A stretch of 64,000 nucleotides of DNA from Enemella evansiae. Its GTDB lineage: Bacteria; Pseudomonadota; Alphaproteobacteria; Rhodobacterales; Rhodobacteraceae. A model generated the notes under the pieces. It did not search any database. It was not told where the DNA came from and saw nothing but the letters and a program-made list of their open reading frames with translations. A program made the position numbers and the translations under genes. The DNA lies in contig JAFKDC010000019.1 of NCBI GenBank assembly GCA_017255395.1, positions 1 through 64,000 of the forward strand. The letters run 5' to 3'. Positions 60,055-64,000 of this stretch are shown here, one piece after another; position 1 is the first letter of the stretch; every line of letters begins with the position of its first letter.

Positions 60055-60084
60055 GGTCGTTTCCTCGTGAAAATCTGGCGCGTC

Positions 60085-60423
60085 TTACAGCGCGTCTGCG
60101 TCGGTTTCGCCGGTGCGCACCCGCACGGCCTGCTGGACATCCAGCACAAAGATCTTGCCGTCACCGATCTTGCCGGTCTGGGCGGTCGACCGGATGGTTT
60201 CCACCACCTCATCGGTCATGGCCGACGAAACGACGATCTCCAGCTTGATTTTCGGTACGAAGTTCACGGCGTATTCGGCGCCGCGGTAGATTTCGGTGTG
60301 ACCGGACTGAGAGCCGAAGCCCTTGATCTCGGTCACCATCATGCCGCGCACGCCAATGCCGGTCAGAGCCTCGCGGACCTCTTCCAGCTTGAACGGCTTG
60401 ATCGTTGCAATGATCAGTTTCAC
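60085..60423 (-). CDS. glnK: PII signalling protein GlnK
   Basis: A 112-residue PII protein. It starts at a GTG (MKLIIATIKPFKLEEVREAL) with AAGGGGA about 7 bases upstream; longer starts add residues not found in the family. The T-loop carries the uridylylated Tyr51 in EIYRGAEYAV, and the B- and C-loops are present (TGKIGDGKIFV; VRVRTGE). Asn in VNFVPK and the amtB neighbour mark it as GlnK rather than GlnB. It binds ATP, ADP and 2-oxoglutarate and blocks AmtB when nitrogen is plentiful. Confidence 0.96.
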   Translation of the reverse strand: MKLIIATIKPFKLEEVREALTGIGVRGMMVTEIKGFGSQSGHTEIYRGAEYAVNFVPKIKLEIVVSSAMTDEVVETIRSTAQTGKIGDGKIFVLDVQQAVRVRTGETDADAL

Positions 60424-60675
60424 CTGTGTCCCCTTCAATCAGGCGGGGCGGACCCCGCAGTGGCACCGGCAGAGGAGCGCGCCACAGGGTCCAAAATGAA
60501 GAGCGGGCTTGAATATGCGGCTGCTGAAGAACACTGATCGCACAAAATTTATGCGCCAATACATTTGCGCCCAAAATTTAATCTGAAGTAAAACGATCCC
60601 CGGGCTTGCAGCCAGTCAACATTCCCCCCAATTGCGGGTAGAGTCCCGGGCAAACAAAACGGACGAGCAGCGCAG

Positions 60676-62871
60676 ATGACACCCAGGGGACGAAAGCCGT
60701 CGCGGCTTGTGGCCGACCGACGCTATTCCGCCGAAACCGGAAAACCCAAGAGCCCGAAGGGGAGCAAGCCCTCAGGCCGCAAGCCCTCAGGCCGCAAGCC
60801 CACGGGACGCAAACCGGCACGCAAACCCCGGGGCAACCGGCTGGTGCGGGCGATCACATGGCCCTTCCGCGCGCTCTGGGCCCTGATCTGGCGCGTCGCC
60901 CTGTTCACGACCGTGGTGCTGGCTTTGGTGATCGGCGCCTCTGTCTTCTACGTCTCGTCCACCCTGCCCGAGGTCGCGGCCCTGACCGACGGGCGCGCGC
61001 GCGGTTCCGTCACCCTGCTGGATCGCGACGGACGCGCCTTCGCGATGCGCGGCGACCAGTTCGGCGGCGTGGTCTCTGCCGACACCGTCTCTCAGCATCT
61101 GGTCAACGCGGTCATCGCCACCGAGGACAAGCGTTTCTACCGCCACCTCGGGGTCAGCCCGCGCGGCGTCGCCAGTGCCATCCGTATCAACCTCTCGGAA
61201 GGGCGCGGGCCGCTCTCGGGGCACGGCGGCTCCACCATCACACAGCAGGCGGCCAAGCTGATCTGCCTTGGCGTCGAATACGATCCCAGCGCCTGGGAGT
61301 CGGAGGCCGACTATATCGCCGACTGCCGTCGCGGGTCGCTGACGCGCAAGATCAAGGAAGCCGTCTACGCCATCGCGATGGAGACGAAGTACACCAAGTC
61401 CGAGATCCTGACGATCTACCTCAACCGCGCCTACATGGGCGGCGGCGCCTACGGGGCCGAAGCCGCGGCGCAGCGCTACTTCGCGAAACCGGCGTCCGAG
61501 CTGGACCCCGGTGAATCGGCCATGATCGCCGGGTTGCTCACCGCGCCCTCTTCGCTGGCCCCGACCGCGAACCTCGAACGCAGCCAGCGCCGCGCGGCCA
61601 CGGTTCTGCGCCTGATGGAGGAACAGGGCTACCTGACACCGGCAGAGGCGCAGCGCCATCAGGACAATCCCGCCACGATGCCGCCGGAGGCACAGGATAC
61701 CTCGGGCGGCTACTTTGCCGACTGGGTGATGCAGTCGGGGCCAGAGTTCTTCACCCGCAAAACAACCGACGACGTCATCATCGAAACGACGCTGGACCAG
61801 CACATCCAGAAGGCGGCGGCGCGCGCCGTGAACCAGATCTTCTCCGAGAAGGTGCGCGAAGGGTCAAAGGCCGAGGTCGCCGTGGTGGTCATGTCGGCGG
61901 ACGGCGCGGTGCGGGCGATGATCGGCGGGCGCGACACCGATGCCTCGGGCCTGTTCAATCGCGCCTTTCAGGCGGTGCGCCAGACCGGGTCGGCCTTCAA
62001 GCCCTTCGTCTACGCCACCGCGCTGGAACTGGGGCATTCGCCGCTCGATACCGTGGTGGACGAACCCTACTGCCTGAACATCCCCGGCTCGGGGCAATGG
62101 TGCCCCGAGAACTACTCGCGCAGGAACTACGGGCGCGTGACGCTGGTCGAGGCGCTGAAGCGGTCGCTGAACATTCCCACCATCAAGGTCTCGGAATCGG
62201 TCGGGCGCGATCTGGTGATCCGCGTGGCGCGCGACTTCGGCATCGTGCGCGAGCTGCATGACGTGCCCTCGATGGCGCTTGGCACCTCCGAGTCGACGCT
62301 GATCGAAATGACCGGCGCCTATGCGGGCATCCTGAACGGCGGGTCCTCGGTGACGCCCTACGGGCTGCGCCAGCTGCGGCTGAAGGGCGACTCGGAACCG
62401 CTGATGGGCACCGGCGGCGGCATCGGGGAACGGGTGATCCGCCCCGAGGCGGCGGCGCAGCTGATCTGGATGATGGAAAAGGTGGTGTCCGAAGGCACCG
62501 GCCGCCGCGCCAAGGTGCCCGGCTGGCAGGTTGCGGGCAAGACCGGCACAAGCCAGGAAGCGCGGGATGCGTGGTTCGTGGGCTTCACGGCGGATTACGT
62601 GACCGGCGTCTGGATGGGCTACGACGACAACACCTCGCTGACCGGCGTCACCGGCAGCGGCCTGCCCGCCGAGATCTTCCAGGCGGTGATGGCGGGCGTG
62701 CATGAGGGCGTCGACCCCAAGCCCCTGCCCGCGCAGGCGCCGCCGCAGCCGGAACCGCAATACGTCGAACCCGCGCCCCAGCCGCAACCCCAGCCGGTGC
62801 CGCAGCAGCAGCAACGCCGCCGGGAAAGCGTGCTGGAACAGGTGCTGCGTGACATCCTAGGCGGGGGCTGA
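60676..62871 (+). CDS. Class A penicillin-binding protein (PBP1A type)
   Basis: A 731-residue bifunctional peptidoglycan synthase. After a basic cytoplasmic N-terminus with KPSGRKPSGRKPTGRK repeats comes one membrane helix (ALFTTVVLALVIGASVFYV). The glycosyltransferase has the catalytic Glu in ATEDKRFYRHLG and GGSTITQQAAKL; the transpeptidase has the active-site Ser in TGSAFKPF, SLN in KRSLNIPT and KTGTS. The C-terminus is Pro/Gln-rich (PQPEPQYVEPAPQPQPQPVP), a likely flexible periplasmic tail. The Cys residues in ICLGVEYD and IADCRRG are unusual additions between motifs. It is monocistronic. Confidence 0.94.
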   Translation: MTPRGRKPSRLVADRRYSAETGKPKSPKGSKPSGRKPSGRKPTGRKPARKPRGNRLVRAITWPFRALWALIWRVALFTTVVLALVIGASVFYVSSTLPEVAALTDGRARGSVTLLDRDGRAFAMRGDQFGGVVSADTVSQHLVNAVIATEDKRFYRHLGVSPRGVASAIRINLSEGRGPLSGHGGSTITQQAAKLICLGVEYDPSAWESEADYIADCRRGSLTRKIKEAVYAIAMETKYTKSEILTIYLNRAYMGGGAYGAEAAAQRYFAKPASELDPGESAMIAGLLTAPSSLAPTANLERSQRRAATVLRLMEEQGYLTPAEAQRHQDNPATMPPEAQDTSGGYFADWVMQSGPEFFTRKTTDDVIIETTLDQHIQKAAARAVNQIFSEKVREGSKAEVAVVVMSADGAVRAMIGGRDTDASGLFNRAFQAVRQTGSAFKPFVYATALELGHSPLDTVVDEPYCLNIPGSGQWCPENYSRRNYGRVTLVEALKRSLNIPTIKVSESVGRDLVIRVARDFGIVRELHDVPSMALGTSESTLIEMTGAYAGILNGGSSVTPYGLRQLRLKGDSEPLMGTGGGIGERVIRPEAAAQLIWMMEKVVSEGTGRRAKVPGWQVAGKTGTSQEARDAWFVGFTADYVTGVWMGYDDNTSLTGVTGSGLPAEIFQAVMAGVHEGVDPKPLPAQAPPQPEPQYVEPAPQPQPQPVPQQQQRRRESVLEQVLRDILGGG

Positions 62872-63475
62872 GCGGGGCGACGGCGGGGGCTGCGACGCAT
62901 CGCCAAAGCACCATCGCGGTGACGCGGATCGCGCATCCCCACCTTCCCCGCGACAGTGCCGGGCCGGTAGCATAGCGGGCCGGTGGGGGCCGCGTTGCCC
63001 GGAGGCGGGGAGCGTCACACCGACCAAGCCGGACAGACTGCGCGACATCTCCCGATCAAAGGCATCCCTCGCAGGCAACCGGGGTGCACGCCCCGGCGAA
63101 AAAGCCACGCCATCGCAGGGCCGTGGTCCGGCGAACCGACATCTCTGGACGGCAGTTCATCCCGGCCAAGCTCGTCAAACCTATTTCAGGTCACGCCTGC
63201 ATCGGCCAAATCGCCGGGTCGTCGCACCGGAGGTGCGCAGTCTACATCCATACCGAAGGTGCGCAGTCTGCATCAGCCCGCCTTTGGCGGGACGGACGGC
63301 CCGTCATGTCGAAGACCTGCCTCCGGCATGATGGCGCAGCGGGCTTCACCCTTGCTTCCGCGTCTGGCGGTGGGTCAGAGCGCTGCGCGGATCGGGGCTG
63401 CCTCACGGCCCGAGGCTCCGCCCGTTCGCCCCTTGAACCTGCCCCCGGCAGGTCCACCGCTGCGCGGATCGGGGC
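62872..63475. repeat. Gap with dispersed repeat, copy B (63108-63342)
   Basis: The 600-base gap after the PBP gene has no supported gene. At 63108-63342 it holds a second copy of the repeat seen at 58054-58220: CCATCGCAGGGCCGTGGTCC, GGCAGTTCATCCCGGCCAAG, GCCAAATCGCCGGG, GACGGCCCGTCATGTCG and CCTCCGGCATGATGGCGC. It is interrupted by about 65 extra bases that contain a direct repeat GGTGCGCAGTCT (63232 and 63258, 26 bases apart). Confidence 0.8.
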
Positions 63476-64000
63476 TCACCCCGCTTTGCGCAGGTCTGCG
63501 ATCATGGCGTCGATGTCGCCGCGGCGGCGGTCCAGCATGGCGCCGATCTCGCTGCGTTCGGTCAGAAGCATGTTCACCCCCTCGACATACATGTTGAAGA
63601 AGCGGTTGTTCTCCGACACGTGGAAGGTCACCGTAAAGGGCGCCATGCTGCGCAGGAAAGCCGTCGACTTCACCTCGAAGCCGTTCTTGATCCGACCCAC
63701 CGACTGGACCTCCAGCCGGCCGCCCTCGAACTCGCGGAAGCGTTTGCCGTATTTGCGCGCAATGTAGCCGGTGAAGGCCTCGGTGAAGGCCTTCTTCTGC
63801 GCGCCCGAGGCGCGCCGCCCGTCGACGCCCATGGCATAGGCCGCAATCACCCGGGTATCGCCGTATTTCTTGAAGATGCGCTCGAACTCGCCGTACATCG
63901 CCCCCGGGGACCGGCCCGAGGCGATGACCCGGTTGATCTCGGAGACCATGCCCTCGATCAGGCCGCGCGCCTGCCCCTCGCTCAGCGCGAAACCGGGGCT
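63476..64000 (-). CDS. mlaC: MlaC-like phospholipid-binding protein, 5' end outside window
   Basis: The frame is open to the window edge, giving at least 174 residues of an MlaC/Ttg2D protein (toluene-tolerance family), the periplasmic carrier that moves phospholipids between the outer membrane MlaA complex and the inner membrane MlaFEDB transporter. Typical blocks are FERIFKKYGDTRVIAAYAMG, KKAFTEAFTGYIARKYGKRF and MYVEGVNMLLTERSEIGAML. The signal peptide should lie upstream of the visible part. Other mla genes are not in the window. Confidence 0.88.
   Translation of the reverse strand, partial: SPGFALSEGQARGLIEGMVSEINRVIASGRSPGAMYGEFERIFKKYGDTRVIAAYAMGVDGRRASGAQKKAFTEAFTGYIARKYGKRFREFEGGRLEVQSVGRIKNGFEVKSTAFLRSMAPFTVTFHVSENNRFFNMYVEGVNMLLTERSEIGAMLDRRRGDIDAMIADLRKAG

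Noticed and set aside
60780-60835. KPSGRK-type repeats at the start of the PBP gene as a separate element
   Set aside because: They are a basic cytoplasmic tail of the kind often found on class A PBPs.

Overview
The window is high-GC bacterial DNA from an alphaproteobacterium, most likely the Rhodobacteraceae/Roseobacter group. The evidence is a three-gene petABC operon, CcrM with clustered GANTC sites, a CtrA-like regulator, a DUF484-xerC pair, a TAXI-TRAP transporter with DUF1850, an NDUFS4-like complex I subunit, and groESL under a CIRCE operator. Most genes are ordinary chromosomal housekeeping genes. No rRNA, tRNA or CRISPR array was recognised.

Layout. 1-6350 is a gene-poor, accessory-looking stretch: the 3' end of an IS481-type transposase, a DUF982 gene, a cold-shock gene coupled to a small partner, two transglutaminase-like genes with two small overlapping genes between them, and several hundred bases with no convincing gene. 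6353-15464 carries an NDUFS4-like gene, uvrB, a hemerythrin protein, a CtrA-like regulator with a degenerate receiver, a monooxygenase-like protein, DUF484-xerC, a GST and an outer-membrane barrel. 15683-18480 is petABC, closed by a strong bidirectional terminator. The thiamine transporter thiBPQ follows on the minus strand under a TPP riboswitch. Next come aroC, a chemoreceptor, a DMT exporter, ccrM, rnhB, small unknown genes, an SDR remnant and groESL. 32356-35057 holds a second DMT exporter, a DUF2161 nuclease-like protein and a TraB/GumN protein. 35330-42026 is one minus-strand unit: TAXI binding protein, fused TRAP permease, DUF1850, a DctB-like kinase and a DctD-like regulator whose AAA+ domain has lost key motifs.

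42238-43938 is the most anomalous spot. From about codon 134 of folA the DNA becomes AT-rich, and this foreign-looking segment supplies the DHFR C-terminus and one orphan two-helix membrane protein. It ends near an inverted-repeat element upstream of parE. 45938-54080 contains a HExxH lipoprotein, csbD, and a possible functional neighbourhood: an unknown 490-residue protein, a cytoplasmic-type subtilase, a SARP/TPR regulator and a vanadium haloperoxidase-type protein with an Asn-Ser-Gln repeat N-terminus.

54340-64000 has recO, a META lipoprotein, pgsA-moaD-moaE, a FadR-type regulator, amtB-glnK, a class A penicillin-binding protein and the start-truncated 3' part of mlaC. The long intergenic gaps at 57837-58647 and 62872-63475 are rich in repeats: a 55-bp duplication of a gene end, an 88-bp tandem array, and two copies of a roughly 170-230 bp dispersed repeat.
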